Shown here in pieces: positions 1 to 8,949 of a stretch of 64,000 bases of DNA. The stretch lies in NCBI RefSeq assembly GCF_004792695.1, contig NZ_SRXU01000004.1, forward strand, positions 1 to 64,000, written 5' to 3'. How positions within the stretch are numbered: the stretch's first letter is position 1; the number at the start of each line of letters is the position of its first letter. The notes below the pieces were generated by a model. It ran no database searches. It was not told where the DNA came from and saw only the letters and a list, made by a program, of their open reading frames with translations. The stretch is from Sphingomonas naasensis. Lineage in GTDB: Bacteria > Pseudomonadota > Alphaproteobacteria > Sphingomonadales > Sphingomonadaceae. The position numbers were made by a program, and so were the translations under genes.

Positions 1-63
<63 letters not shown>

Positions 64-81
64 GAAATCGCCACAACCCAA

Positions 82-118
82 AAGCCCGCTCGCCACCACA
101 AATGGCAGCGGGCTTTTT
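82..118 (+). terminator. Rho-independent terminator after tRNA-fMet
   Basis: GCCCGCT at 84-90 pairs with AGCGGGC at 107-113 around a 16-nt loop and is followed by TTTTT. It lies about 20 nt after the tRNA CCA end, in the right place to end the tRNA transcript. Confidence 0.8.
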
Positions 119-239
119 GCGATTTAGCCCACCGTCCCCCGCATGAACGGATTTCGACCGCGCGGTCAACGACATGGCGCGCCCTCTTGCGGTTCGCCGC
201 CCGACGCAGCCATAGTGGTGTTGCGGGAGTTGCTGCGGC

Positions 240-3200
240 GTGACGACGAGCCTCGATGAAACGCCCGAAGCGGCGACTGCGCAAGCCGCCCCCCTCCGCC
301 CGCGCCGGCCGTGGCGCCGCCTGTTCCTCACACTCGCCTTGCTCGTCCTCGCCGCACTCGTCGCTGGCTGGTTCCAGCGGCGGACAATCGCGCATGAATT
401 CGTCGATCAGGAACTGAGCCGCCGCGGCGTCCGCGCGAGCTATCGGATCGAGCAGCTCTCGCCGTGGCACCAGCGGCTCACCGACGTGGTGATCGGCGAT
501 CCGCGCAACCCCGACCTCACCGCCGATTGGGTCGAGCTCGGCACGACGCTGTCGCCATGGGGCGCCAAGGTACTCGCGCTTCGCGCCGGCCGCGTTCGCC
601 TGAACGCGCGGCTCGTCGACGGCAGGGTCTCACTCGGCGCGCTCGACCGACTGATGCCGCCGTCTTCGGGCAAACCCTTCGGGCTGCCGCATGTCGCGAT
701 CGACGTCGCCGATGCCGGGTTGCGGCTCGACACCGGCCATGGCGTGGTCGTGATCGGATTGGTCGGGCGCGGGATGCTCGACAATGGCTTCGCCGGCGAC
801 GCGCGGATCAGCGCACCGCGGCTCGAACTCGGCGGCTGCACGCTGTCCGGCATCGGCGGAACGCTCGCGGTGCGGATGCGGCGGGCGAGCCCGCATCTCT
901 CAGGCCCGCTCTCGGGCGCCGGCCTGGCGTGCAGCGGCGCGCGCGCGACGGCGCCGCGGCTCGCGCTCGATGTGACGCTCGGGCCAGCGCTCGATCGCTG
1001 GTCGGGATCGGCCGAGCTGGCGGCGTCCGCGGTCGAACATGCCGATCGCCGCGTCTCCGATCTGCGCGGGCGGCTGAGCTTCGCTGGCGGCAGTGCTGCG
1101 ACCAGGGGCGACATTGCGCTGCGCGCGGGCGGTTTCGCCGCGCCCGAGGCGCGCGGCGCCGGGCTGGAGATCGCCGGCAGCTATGCTCAGCGGGGCGAGC
1201 GGCTCGACTATCGCGGGACGCTGGTGGCGAGGAGAACGGCGCTGCCGGCATCGCTGCGGCGGCAGCTCGCCGGCTATGCCGGTTCGGCGGCGGGCACTCC
1301 GCTCGCGCCGCTGGTGGCGCGGCTCGCCCGTTCGGCGGCGGCGGCGGGCGCATCGTTCGACGCCACGGCCGATCTCGCCGCCGGCCTCGGACGGCGCGGC
1401 CTCTCTTATGACGTATCGCGGCTCGCGGCGGTATCGACGAGCGGGGCACGGCTCCGCTTCGACGAGGGGGGCGGCGCCCATGGCACCAACGGCGGACTTA
1501 ACGATCTCGATGGCGTGATCGCGCTCGGCGGCGACGGAATGCCCGAAGCGCGCATCCGCCTGACCCGCAAGCCCGGTGATGCCCGCTTCCACGGCGTCGG
1601 CGATGTCCGGACCTATGCCGCGGGCCGCGCCTCGTTATCCTTGTCGCAGCTGGTTTTCGCGCTCGATGCGCAGGGCGGCGAAGCCAGGGCCGAGGCGCTG
1701 GTCTCGGGCCCCTTGGGCAGCGGACGCGTCGAGCGTCTGTCGCTCCCGCTCGACTTGCGCTGGCGCGACGGCCAATTCCGCGTCAATCCGGCGTGCACGA
1801 ACATCCGCTTCGCAAGCGTAGCGATTGCCGGGACGATCCTCGCGCCCGGACGGCTCGCGGCCTGTCCGGTCGGCGGCGCGATGGTGGCTGCCACGCCAGG
1901 CGGCATGCGCGGCGGGGTCCGCTTCGTTGCACCGGTACTGGCCGGGCGGGTCGGATCGAGCCCATTGCGGGTCGCGGCAAGCGATGCGCGGATCGATTTC
2001 GGCAGCCGGCAATTCGCGATCAACGGTGCCGCGGTGCGGCTCGGCGCCGAGAGCCCGAGCCGGCTCGACATCGCGATGCTGTCGGGGCGCTTCGCGAACG
2101 GCATCGCCGGCGATTTCGCCGGACTTGGCGGCCAGATCGGCGCCGTGCCGTTGCTGGTCTCCGGCGCTGCGGGAACGTGGCGCGCCGACGCCGATGGCCT
2201 CGCGCTGGCCGGTCGGCTGCAGCTTTCGGATGCCGTCGCGCCGGCGCGCTTCCATCCGCTCGCGAGCAACGATGCGGCGTTGCGGCTGTCGGGGAACCGC
2301 ATCACCGCCACCGCCGGGCTCCGCGCGCCGACCGCCGAGATCGGCCGGGTCGAGATCGTCCATGATCTCGCCGAAGGGCGCGGCACCGCGACGATCGCGG
2401 TGCCCGGGCTGCGTTTCGCCGAGGGCGGGCTCCAGCCGAGCGACCTCACCCCGCTGACCTTCGGTGTGATCGCCGATGTCAGCGGCACGATCGAGGGCGA
2501 GGGGCGCATCGACTGGACCCCGGCCGGGGTGACGAGCAGCGGCCGTTTCGGCGCGCGCGCGATCGACCTCGCCGCCGCGTTCGGCCCGGTGCGCGGGCTC
2601 GCCACCGAGCTTCATTTCGACGATCTGCTCGGGATGCACACCGCACCGGGCCAGATCGCGACCACCGTCGAGATCAACCCGGGCGTTCCCGTGCGCGACG
2701 GCACGCTCCGCTTCCGGCTGCTCGACCCTCAGCGCGTCGAGGTCGAGGGCGGGCGCTGGCCCTTTGCCGGCGGCGAGCTGGTGCTCGAGCCGACCCTACT
2801 CGACTTCAGCGAGCGCCGCGAGCGACGGATGACCTTCCGGGTGGTCGGCGCCGACGCAGCGCTGTTCCTCAAGGAAATGGAGTTCGAGAATCTCGACGCC
2901 ACCGGTACCTTCGACGGCACGCTGCCGATGATCTTCGATGCGCAGGGCGGGCGGATCGAAGGCGGCGCGCTGCGCGCCCGCGCCGGCGGCTCGCTCGCCT
3001 ATGTCGGCGAGATCTCGCAGCGCGATCTCGGCTTCTGGGGCAATATGGCGTTTCAGGCGCTCAAGGCGCTCGACTATCGCAGCCTGACGATCGGCATGAA
3101 CGGCCCGCTCGCCGGCGACATGGTCACCGAGATCCGCTTCGCCGGGGTGAGCCAGGGCAAGGGGACCAAATCGAACTTCCTGCTTCGCCGGCTGGCCAAA

Positions 3201-3392
3201 CTGCCCTTCGTGTTCAACGTGCGGGTGAGCGCGCCCTTCCACCAGCTGCTCGATTCGGTGCAGTCCTGGTATGATCCGAACCGGCTGATCGAGCGCAATC
3301 TGCCGACCCTGCTGCAAGAGCAGGAGCAATCTGGCGGCAAAGCCGGCGCGCCCGCGCCGGTTCAGCCGCGCGAAAGCGAGAATCTGCGATGA
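240..3392 (+). CDS. ydbH: YdbH-family intermembrane phospholipid transport protein
   Basis: This 1050-residue AsmA/TamB-like protein has one N-terminal membrane anchor (about residues 28-44) and a long beta-rich periplasmic region. The C-terminal part (about 900-1010) resembles the YdbH/dicarboxylate-transport domain. In E. coli, YdbH acts with TamB and YhdP in moving phospholipids between inner and outer membranes. The next two genes look like YnbE and YdbL, the usual YdbH partners, which is the strongest support. The start is GTG with GGGAG about 10 nt upstream; I see no better in-frame ATG. Its stop overlaps the region that carries the ynbE ribosome site, so the three genes look translationally coupled. 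Confidence 0.88.
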   Translation: MTTSLDETPEAATAQAAPLRPRRPWRRLFLTLALLVLAALVAGWFQRRTIAHEFVDQELSRRGVRASYRIEQLSPWHQRLTDVVIGDPRNPDLTADWVELGTTLSPWGAKVLALRAGRVRLNARLVDGRVSLGALDRLMPPSSGKPFGLPHVAIDVADAGLRLDTGHGVVVIGLVGRGMLDNGFAGDARISAPRLELGGCTLSGIGGTLAVRMRRASPHLSGPLSGAGLACSGARATAPRLALDVTLGPALDRWSGSAELAASAVEHADRRVSDLRGRLSFAGGSAATRGDIALRAGGFAAPEARGAGLEIAGSYAQRGERLDYRGTLVARRTALPASLRRQLAGYAGSAAGTPLAPLVARLARSAAAAGASFDATADLAAGLGRRGLSYDVSRLAAVSTSGARLRFDEGGGAHGTNGGLNDLDGVIALGGDGMPEARIRLTRKPGDARFHGVGDVRTYAAGRASLSLSQLVFALDAQGGEARAEALVSGPLGSGRVERLSLPLDLRWRDGQFRVNPACTNIRFASVAIAGTILAPGRLAACPVGGAMVAATPGGMRGGVRFVAPVLAGRVGSSPLRVAASDARIDFGSRQFAINGAAVRLGAESPSRLDIAMLSGRFANGIAGDFAGLGGQIGAVPLLVSGAAGTWRADADGLALAGRLQLSDAVAPARFHPLASNDAALRLSGNRITATAGLRAPTAEIGRVEIVHDLAEGRGTATIAVPGLRFAEGGLQPSDLTPLTFGVIADVSGTIEGEGRIDWTPAGVTSSGRFGARAIDLAAAFGPVRGLATELHFDDLLGMHTAPGQIATTVEINPGVPVRDGTLRFRLLDPQRVEVEGGRWPFAGGELVLEPTLLDFSERRERRMTFRVVGADAALFLKEMEFENLDATGTFDGTLPMIFDAQGGRIEGGALRARAGGSLAYVGEISQRDLGFWGNMAFQALKALDYRSLTIGMNGPLAGDMVTEIRFAGVSQGKGTKSNFLLRRLAKLPFVFNVRVSAPFHQLLDSVQSWYDPNRLIERNLPTLLQEQEQSGGKAGAPAPVQPRESENLR

Positions 3393-3403
3393 GAGGAGCC
3401 GTG

Positions 3404-3592
3404 ATGTGGTTGAAACGAACAGCGGAGGCGCTGGCCCTGGGGATGACGGCGATGACCGGCGGCTGCGTCAACGTCACCGCGCCCGACAAGCCGATCGTCA
3501 TCAACCTCAACATATCGATCACGCAGGAAGTGGTGTATCGTCTCGACAACAAGGCGAAGACGCTGATCCAGGAAAATCCGGGAATATTCTGA
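3404..3592 (+). CDS. ynbE: YnbE-family outer-membrane lipoprotein
   Basis: This 62-residue lipoprotein has a short hydrophobic signal and a lipobox-like end (TGGC, Cys at residue 21). The mature part contains the YnbE-like NVTAPDKPIVINLNI stretch and a C-terminal helix. YnbE is reported to build a beta-strand bridge with YdbH between the membranes. An in-frame ATG at 3389 overlaps the ydbH stop, but the ATG at 3404 has GAGAGGAG 5 nt upstream and gives a normal signal peptide, so I chose it. It overlaps ydbL by 1 bp (TGATG). Confidence 0.86.
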   Translation: MWLKRTAEALALGMTAMTGGCVNVTAPDKPIVINLNISITQEVVYRLDNKAKTLIQENPGIF

Positions 3593-3966
3593 TGCGCTCC
3601 ATGACTCTTTTCGCCGCCGCTGCGGCGGTCGCCCTCACCGCCGGCCCGGCGCTCGCCCAGCGCGATCCGGCCTATGCGGCGGCGCGCGCCGCGGGGCAGG
3701 TCGGCGAGCAGCCCGATGGCTATCTCGGCATCGTCGGCGCGGCGACCCCCGAGCTCCAGGCGCTGGTCAACAACATCAACATCCAGCGCAAGAAGCAATA
3801 TACCGCGCAGGCCGCGGCCGGATCGACCGTCCAGCAGATGGCGTTCGTCACCGGCTGCAATCTGATCCTGCGCACCGAGGCGGGCGAGAAATATCAGACG
3901 CCCGATGGCCGCTGGCTCACCCGCGGTGCCGCCGGCGTGCCGGTGCGCGATCCGCGCTGCCTCTAG
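3592..3966 (+). CDS. ydbL: YdbL-family (DUF1318) periplasmic protein
   Basis: This 124-residue protein has a clear signal peptide (cleavage probably after ALA at about residue 22) and a small helical domain. In E. coli YdbL is a periplasmic chaperone-like factor that modulates YdbH-YnbE bridge formation, and the identification rests mainly on third position in this operon. The ATG shares its A with the ynbE stop. The frame stays open upstream inside ynbE, but only this start gives a signal peptide. The last sense codons encode Cys-Leu. Confidence 0.83.
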   Translation: MRSMTLFAAAAAVALTAGPALAQRDPAYAAARAAGQVGEQPDGYLGIVGAATPELQALVNNINIQRKKQYTAQAAAGSTVQQMAFVTGCNLILRTEAGEKYQTPDGRWLTRGAAGVPVRDPRCL

Positions 3967-3978
3967 TCGCCGATAGCT

Positions 3979-4056
3979 TCATCCCGGCGAAGGCCGGGAC
4001 CCAGAGCCCACGAATGCTGTCCGGCTGACTCTGGATCCCGGCCTCCGCCGGGATGA
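3979..4056. repeat. REP-like long inverted repeat between convergent genes
   Basis: The arm at 3979-4006 begins TCATCCCGGCGAAGGCCGGG. Its reverse complement lies at 4029-4056 with 26 of 28 positions matching, and the loop is 22 nt. Each arm also contains its own short palindrome (CCCGGC/GCCGGG). The CCCGGCGAAGGCCGGG core is familiar from intergenic repeats of sphingomonads. It lies between the ydbL stop and the stop of the convergent MFS gene, so it could also end transcription from both sides, although no T-tract is present. Confidence 0.75.
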
Positions 4057-4064
4057 CGGGGCGG

Positions 4065-5594
4065 CTAGTGTGCCGCCCCCATCGCCACGGCCCGGGTGGG
4101 CCGGGGCGTCAGCCAGATGATCATCGCGGCGCAGGCGAACACCACCGCCGAGATCAGGAAGATATGCGTGGTCGCTACCGCCATCGCTTCCTTGTCGACC
4201 AGTTGTGCAATCACCGTCCGGATCTGATCGACCGAGAAGCCCTGCGCGGCGAGTGCGTCGCTGGTCGCCTGGCTGTTCATGCTCGAGACGATCTGGCTGC
4301 GCGCCGCGCGGCCGCTGTCGTCCCACATCGTCGCCGAGATCGACGTGCCGATCGCGCCCGCCATGGTGCGCAGGAAGCTCATCACGCCTGCCGCCGAGGC
4401 GGTCTCCTCGGGCTCGACTGCGCCGAGCGCCAGCGTGGTCAGCGGGATGAAGAAGAACGGCATGCCGAAGCCCTGGAGCAATTGCGGGAAGGCGAGCGTC
4501 CAGAAATCGGCGCCGCTGTTCCAGTGTACCCGCAGCAGCGAGGTCATCCCCAGCCACAATATCCCGAAGCACACCAGTGCCCGCGGATCGAATTTGGACG
4601 AGAGCTTGGCGACGATCGGCGACATGATCACCGCCGCCACCCCGGTGAAGGCAGTGGCATAGCCGGCATAGGTCGCGGTGTAGCCCATGCTGGTCTGCAG
4701 CCATTGCGGGATGATCACCGCCGAGGCGAAGAAGGTCGCGAAGGCGAACGACAGGCTCGCCACCGCCACGGTGAACCCGCGGTGCCGGAACACCTTCAGA
4801 TCGACGATCGGCTGGTCCTCGGTCAGCTCCCAGGCGAGGAACACCAGCAGGCCCACCGCGGCGATGATCGCCAGCGCGATGATCGTCGGATCGCTGAACC
4901 AGTCATGCTCGCGGCCGAGATCGAGCATGATCTGCAGCGCGCCGATCCACAGCAGCATCAGCGCGAGGCCGACGCCGTCGATCCGCATCTTCTCGGTCGC
5001 GGTCTCGGCCGAACGCAGCAGCCGGGTCGCGCCGAACGCGCAGAGCGCGGCGACCGGGATATTGATGAAGAAGATCCAGTGCCACGACCACGAATCGCTG
5101 ATCGTCCCGCCGAGGATCGGCCCGAGGATCGGCGCGGTGACCGTGGTCATCGCCCATACCCCCATCGCCTGCGCGCGCTGCTCGGGCTTGAAGATGCGCA
5201 TCAGCAGCGTCTGGCTGAGCGGCATCAGCGGGCCGCCACACAGCCCCTGCCCGATCCGGCAGGCGACGAGCATGCCGAGCGACGTCGACATGCCGCAGAG
5301 CAGCGAGAACAGCCCGAACCCGATCATCCCGAAGGTGAAGGTGCGCACCGTCCCGAACCGCCCGGCGAGCCAGCCGGTCAGCGGCACGCACACCGCCTCC
5401 GCGACCGCGTAGGACGTGATGATCCACGTCCCCTGGCTTGCCGAGATGCCCAGGCTGCCGGCGATGTGCGGCACCGAGACATTGGCGATGGTGGTGTCGA
5501 GCACCACCATGAAGTTGGTGAGCGCGAGCACCGCGCCCGCGAGGATCAGCCGGAACCCCGTCAGGGGTGCCATGTCCTCGGCCTTGCCGTTCAT
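4065..5594 (-). CDS. emrB: DHA2-family (EmrB-type) MFS multidrug efflux permease
   Basis: The 509-residue protein has the length and hydrophobic pattern of 14-helix DHA2 transporters. Helix 1 carries the family motif around DTTIANVSVPHIAGSLG, and the helix 2-3 loop has the motif-A-like GWLAGRFGTV. It is a proton-driven drug pump expected to dock to the HlyD-type adaptor encoded 10 bp upstream and through it to the outer-membrane channel. It is the last gene of the efflux operon, whose upstream gap holds paired palindromes next to a TetR gene. The substrate cannot be told from sequence. Confidence 0.9.
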   Translation of the reverse strand: MNGKAEDMAPLTGFRLILAGAVLALTNFMVVLDTTIANVSVPHIAGSLGISASQGTWIITSYAVAEAVCVPLTGWLAGRFGTVRTFTFGMIGFGLFSLLCGMSTSLGMLVACRIGQGLCGGPLMPLSQTLLMRIFKPEQRAQAMGVWAMTTVTAPILGPILGGTISDSWSWHWIFFINIPVAALCAFGATRLLRSAETATEKMRIDGVGLALMLLWIGALQIMLDLGREHDWFSDPTIIALAIIAAVGLLVFLAWELTEDQPIVDLKVFRHRGFTVAVASLSFAFATFFASAVIIPQWLQTSMGYTATYAGYATAFTGVAAVIMSPIVAKLSSKFDPRALVCFGILWLGMTSLLRVHWNSGADFWTLAFPQLLQGFGMPFFFIPLTTLALGAVEPEETASAAGVMSFLRTMAGAIGTSISATMWDDSGRAARSQIVSSMNSQATSDALAAQGFSVDQIRTVIAQLVDKEAMAVATTHIFLISAVVFACAAMIIWLTPRPTRAVAMGAAH

Positions 5595-5604
5595 CGGACT
5601 GTCC

Positions 5605-6753
5605 TCAGTTCGCAGAGACGTCGATCTCGGCGTCCATCGAGAGACCCACCCGCAGCGGATGCGCCTGCAATTCCTTCGGATCGAGCGCGACGCGGACGGG
5701 GAGGCGCTGGACCACCTTGATCCAGTTGCCCGTGGCGTTCTGCGCCGGGATCAGCGCGAAGGCGCCGCCGGTGCCGCCCGAGAGCCCGACGACCTTGCCG
5801 TGATAGGTCACGTTGCCGCCATAGAGGTCGGAGGTGAGCGTCACCGGCTGGCCGACCTTGACCCGGTCGAGCTGGCCCTCCTTGAAATTGGCGTCGACAT
5901 AGAGCGCGTCGATTGGAACGATCAGCATCAGCGCGGTGCCGGGGGCGACGCGCTGGCCGACCTGGACGTTGCGCCGGGTGATCACGCCGTCGATCGGCGC
6001 GCGGATCACGGTGCGCTCGAGATCGAGCCGCGCCTGCGCCACCTTGGCCTGCGCCGCGAGCACTTCGGGCGCGGTATTGGCAGTGGTGCCGCTGATCAGC
6101 GCGTTGTTCGCCGCCAGCTCGCCGCTCGCCGCGCCCTTGGTCGAGCTCGCCTGCGCCACCCCTGCGCGCGCGAGTTCGAGCGCCGCCCGTGCCGAGGCAA
6201 GGGCCGTGTTCGCCGAGGAGAGTTCCTCGCCCGACACCGCGCCATTGGGGGCCAGGCGCTGGCGTCGGGCGAGATCGACGCGTGCCTTCTCGTAGTCCGC
6301 CTGCGCGGAGACGAGTTGGGCACGGGCACGCGCGATATCCGCGCTTCGGGCATCGACCTGCGCGGCGAGCGCCGCGCTGGTCGCCGAAGTCTGGCCATAT
6401 TGGCGGCGGGCCTTGGCGAGGTCTGCCTCGGCCTGGGCGAGCGCGATCCGCGCGTCGCTGTCGTCCAATTGGACGAGCACGTCGCCCTTCTTCACCGCCT
6501 GGGTGTCGGCAACCGCGACGCGCAGCACCTGCGCGGCGATCATCGGCGTGACGCTGGCGGTGTCGGCGCCGACATAGGCATTGTCGGTGCCGATATGGTG
6601 GCTGCCGACCAGCGCGTACCAGCCGCCATAGCCGGCGCCGGCGAGCAGCACCGCACCGGCGATGCCGCCGAGCAGCCGCTTGCGCAGCGTGTTGGGCTTT
6701 TTCTCGGCCTCCTCGATACGGAGGGTGCGGCCTGCGGGATCGGCATCAGCCAT
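5605..6753 (-). CDS. emrA: HlyD/EmrA-family periplasmic adaptor subunit
   Basis: The 382-residue membrane-fusion protein has one membrane anchor (about residues 28-48), a split lipoyl-like half-motif around residues 68-100 (QAVKKGDVLVQLDD), a long alpha-hairpin rich in Ala/Gln/Glu (about 105-220) and a beta-barrel region. It bridges the MFS pump and the outer-membrane factor. Its start codon overlaps the end of the outer-membrane factor gene by 8 bp, and its stop lies 10 bp before the MFS gene, so all three are one transcription unit. Confidence 0.9.
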   Translation of the reverse strand: MADADPAGRTLRIEEAEKKPNTLRKRLLGGIAGAVLLAGAGYGGWYALVGSHHIGTDNAYVGADTASVTPMIAAQVLRVAVADTQAVKKGDVLVQLDDSDARIALAQAEADLAKARRQYGQTSATSAALAAQVDARSADIARARAQLVSAQADYEKARVDLARRQRLAPNGAVSGEELSSANTALASARAALELARAGVAQASSTKGAASGELAANNALISGTTANTAPEVLAAQAKVAQARLDLERTVIRAPIDGVITRRNVQVGQRVAPGTALMLIVPIDALYVDANFKEGQLDRVKVGQPVTLTSDLYGGNVTYHGKVVGLSGGTGGAFALIPAQNATGNWIKVVQRLPVRVALDPKELQAHPLRVGLSMDAEIDVSAN

Positions 6754-8215
6754 GGGTCGGGTCCTTGCGTGCGGCCGCGGCCGCCTGTGGGTTGGAAAAG
6801 CCTCCGCCGAGCGCGCGGACCAGCTGGACGTCGAGCGTGAAAGCCCGCGCCTCGAGGTCGACGACGATCTGGCGGTTCTGCAGCACCCTCTCCTCGGCGG
6901 TCAGAACATCGAGGAACGTCGAGAGGCCGCCTTCATAGCGTTGCCTGGCGATCCCATAGGCGGCCTCCGAATCGGCCAGCGCCTGGCGGCTCTCGGACAG
7001 CCGTGCGCCCAGCGCGCGCTGGCTGGTCACGGCGTCGGCGACTTCGCGGAAGGCCGTGGCGACGGTGCCGTCATAGGTGGCGACCGCCTCGTCATAGCCG
7101 GCGCGCGCGCCCTTATACTGGCCAGCGAGCGCGCCGCCGCGGAAGATCGGCAGGCTGATCGCCGGGCCGGCCTGGCCGAAGGTCGCGCCGGTGTCGAACA
7201 GGTTCGACAGGCCGAGCGACTGGAGCCCGATCAGTGCGGTGAGGTTGACCGAAGGATAGAAGTCGGCGCGCGCCACCTTGATCCGGCTGGCGGCGGCCTC
7301 GACCCGCGCGCGGGCGGCGGCGATGTCGGGGCGGCGGCCGATCAGGTCGGTGGTGACGCCGGCGGGGAGCGACCGCGCCTCGGCGGGCGCGGCGGGAAGC
7401 GCGATGCCCAGCCCGCGGTCGGGGCCCTTGCCGAGCAACGCCGCGATGCGGTTGCGGGTCAGCCCGATCGCCTCGTCGGTCGCGGCGAGCGTCGCGCGGG
7501 CGAGCGGTACGGCCGAATCGGCCTGCTTCGATTCGGCGCGGGTATCGAGCCCGGCGGCAACGCGATCGCTCACCAGCCTCTGCGTCTGGCTGCGCAGGCG
7601 GAGCGCGTTCTCCTGCACCCGGCGCTCGGCGGCGAGGCGGGCGAGGTCGGCATAGGCGCCGGCGATGTTGGTCGAGAGCACCAGCCGCGATTGCTCGAGC
7701 TCGATCCGCGCGGCTTCGGCGTCCGAGGTCGCGGCGGCGAGCGCGGCGCGGTTCTTGCCCCAGAGATCGAGGTCGAAGCTCAGGCTCGCGGCGATGCGGC
7801 CGCTGTCGTTCCAGCCCTGCGGCACGAAGGCGGCGGGGATGCCGTTGTTATAGCTCTGCTTGGCCTCGGTCGCGCTCGCCTCGAGCCCCACGGAGGGGAG
7901 CCGCGCCGCGCCGGCCTGCTGAGCATAGCCCTGGGCCGCGCGCAGCCGCGCCGCGGCGGCGGCGAGATCGGGCGAGTCGGTCAGCCCTTCCTCGATCAGC
8001 GCGCTGAGCTGGGTGTCGCCATAATCGGCCCACCAATTGCTCGCCGGCCAGGCCGAAGCGACCGCGTCCGGGGCGAGCGTCTGGCTGGCGGCATAGCTGT
8101 CGCCGGCGCGGACCTCGGGGCGCGCGCCAAGCTGCGGCACCGGTGCGCAGGCGGCAAATAGAAGCGGCGTGGCAAGCGTGGCGAGAAGCGCCGGGCGGAA
8201 AGAAAGCGAAGACAT
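6746..8215 (-). CDS. NodT-family outer-membrane efflux lipoprotein (TolC-like)
   Basis: The 489-residue protein has a lipoprotein signal (LFAAC, Cys at residue 23) and two long repeated helical halves typical of RND/MFS outer-membrane factors of the NodT family. It forms the exit channel for the EmrAB-type pump encoded downstream. The frame is open 54 nt further upstream, but the ATG at 8215 gives the signal peptide at the N-terminus and lies just after the operator and an AT-rich minus 10-like run (8217-8225). I see no Shine-Dalgarno before it, so the message may be nearly leaderless. Confidence 0.9.
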   Translation of the reverse strand: MSSLSFRPALLATLATPLLFAACAPVPQLGARPEVRAGDSYAASQTLAPDAVASAWPASNWWADYGDTQLSALIEEGLTDSPDLAAAAARLRAAQGYAQQAGAARLPSVGLEASATEAKQSYNNGIPAAFVPQGWNDSGRIAASLSFDLDLWGKNRAALAAATSDAEAARIELEQSRLVLSTNIAGAYADLARLAAERRVQENALRLRSQTQRLVSDRVAAGLDTRAESKQADSAVPLARATLAATDEAIGLTRNRIAALLGKGPDRGLGIALPAAPAEARSLPAGVTTDLIGRRPDIAAARARVEAAASRIKVARADFYPSVNLTALIGLQSLGLSNLFDTGATFGQAGPAISLPIFRGGALAGQYKGARAGYDEAVATYDGTVATAFREVADAVTSQRALGARLSESRQALADSEAAYGIARQRYEGGLSTFLDVLTAEERVLQNRQIVVDLEARAFTLDVQLVRALGGGFSNPQAAAAARKDPTHG

Positions 8216-8225
8216 GATATATATA

Positions 8226-8243
8226 CCGTACTGGAGGGTACGG
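8226..8243. promoter_or_regulatory. TetR-type operator, copy 1
   Basis: CCGTAC and GTACGG form a perfect 6-bp inverted repeat with a 6-bp spacer, 11 bp upstream of the outer-membrane factor start. The reverse complement, CCGTACCCTCCAGTACGG, matches copy 2 at 15 of 18 positions. It sits directly upstream of an AT-rich minus 10-like run for the efflux operon. I infer that the divergent TetR protein binds here. Confidence 0.75.
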
Positions 8244-8270
8244 CTGCGCAAATGGCGGCGGGCGCGCATC

Positions 8271-8298
8271 TTGTCAATAGAAAATCGTACCCTATAGT
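8271..8298 (+). promoter_or_regulatory. Promoter of the tetR gene
   Basis: TTGTCA at 8271-8276 and TATAGT at 8293-8298 are spaced by 16 bp. The expected start of transcription falls at about 8304-8306, on the ATG at 8305, so the message would be leaderless. The minus 10 box lies inside operator copy 2, which fits autorepression. Confidence 0.65.
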
Positions 8299-8302
8299 AC
8301 GG
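8285..8302. promoter_or_regulatory. TetR-type operator, copy 2
   Basis: TCGTACCCTATAGTACGG contains a CGTAC/GTACG inverted repeat with a 6-bp spacer and matches the inverted copy at 8226-8243 at 15 of 18 positions. It covers the tetR minus 10 box and ends 2 bp before the tetR start codon. Confidence 0.75.
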
Positions 8303-8304
8303 TT

Positions 8305-8949
8305 ATGGAAACCCTAACGGAAAAGGCGCCCGGCAAGCGCGAGGCGCGCAAGGAGGAGCGGCGGCTGGCGATTCTCGAGATCGCCCAGCGTTCGTTCCTC
8401 GAGAGCGGCTATTCGGCGACGTCGATGTCGGCGATCTCGGCCGAGCTCGGCGGCTCGAAGGGCACCTTGTGGAATTATTTCCCCTCCAAGGATGAGCTGT
8501 TCGCGGCAGTGCTCGATCACGCGACGATCGCTTATCGGCAGCTGCTCAGCGACCTGCTCAAGCCCTCCGAGGATCTCCATGCGACGCTGTTCGCCTTTTG
8601 CCGCAGCTTCATCGCCAAGATCACCTCGCCCGAGGGAATCAAGCTGCATCGTCTCGTCGCGTCCGAATCGGGGCGCTTCCCCGAGGTCGGCGAGATCTTC
8701 TATCGCCGCGCGCCGCTGCCGACGCAGGAGATGCTCTCCGGTTTCTTCACCGCCGAGATGGCGGCGGGGCATATGCGCAGGGACGATCCGCTCGCCGCGG
8801 CGCGTGCTCTTGCCAGCCTGTGCCTCGGCGGGCTGCATCACCGGGTGGTGTGGGGCAAGGACGAGGCGAGCCCTGACAAGGTCGAGGCCGAGGCGCGCTA
8901 CGTCGCCGATCTCTTCGCGCGCGCCTTCGACATCGCGCGTCAGGCCTAG
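8305..8949 (+). CDS. TetR/AcrR-family transcriptional regulator of the efflux operon
   Basis: The 214-residue protein has an N-terminal helix-turn-helix of the TetR type (about residues 25-70, with the typical GTLWNYFPSKDELF end) and a helical ligand-binding C-terminal domain resembling AcrR/AefR-type repressors. It is divergent from the efflux operon, and two near-identical palindromes lie in the 89-bp gap, so local and self-regulation are likely. No Shine-Dalgarno precedes the ATG. Its stop overlaps the stop of the convergent phospholipase D gene on the shared CTAG. Confidence 0.9.
   Translation: METLTEKAPGKREARKEERRLAILEIAQRSFLESGYSATSMSAISAELGGSKGTLWNYFPSKDELFAAVLDHATIAYRQLLSDLLKPSEDLHATLFAFCRSFIAKITSPEGIKLHRLVASESGRFPEVGEIFYRRAPLPTQEMLSGFFTAEMAAGHMRRDDPLAAARALASLCLGGLHHRVVWGKDEASPDKVEAEARYVADLFARAFDIARQA

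Noticed and set aside
4053..5720. 555-codon plus-strand frame opposite the MFS permease
   Set aside because: Antisense of a clear membrane transporter; His/Arg/Asp-rich translation without domains.
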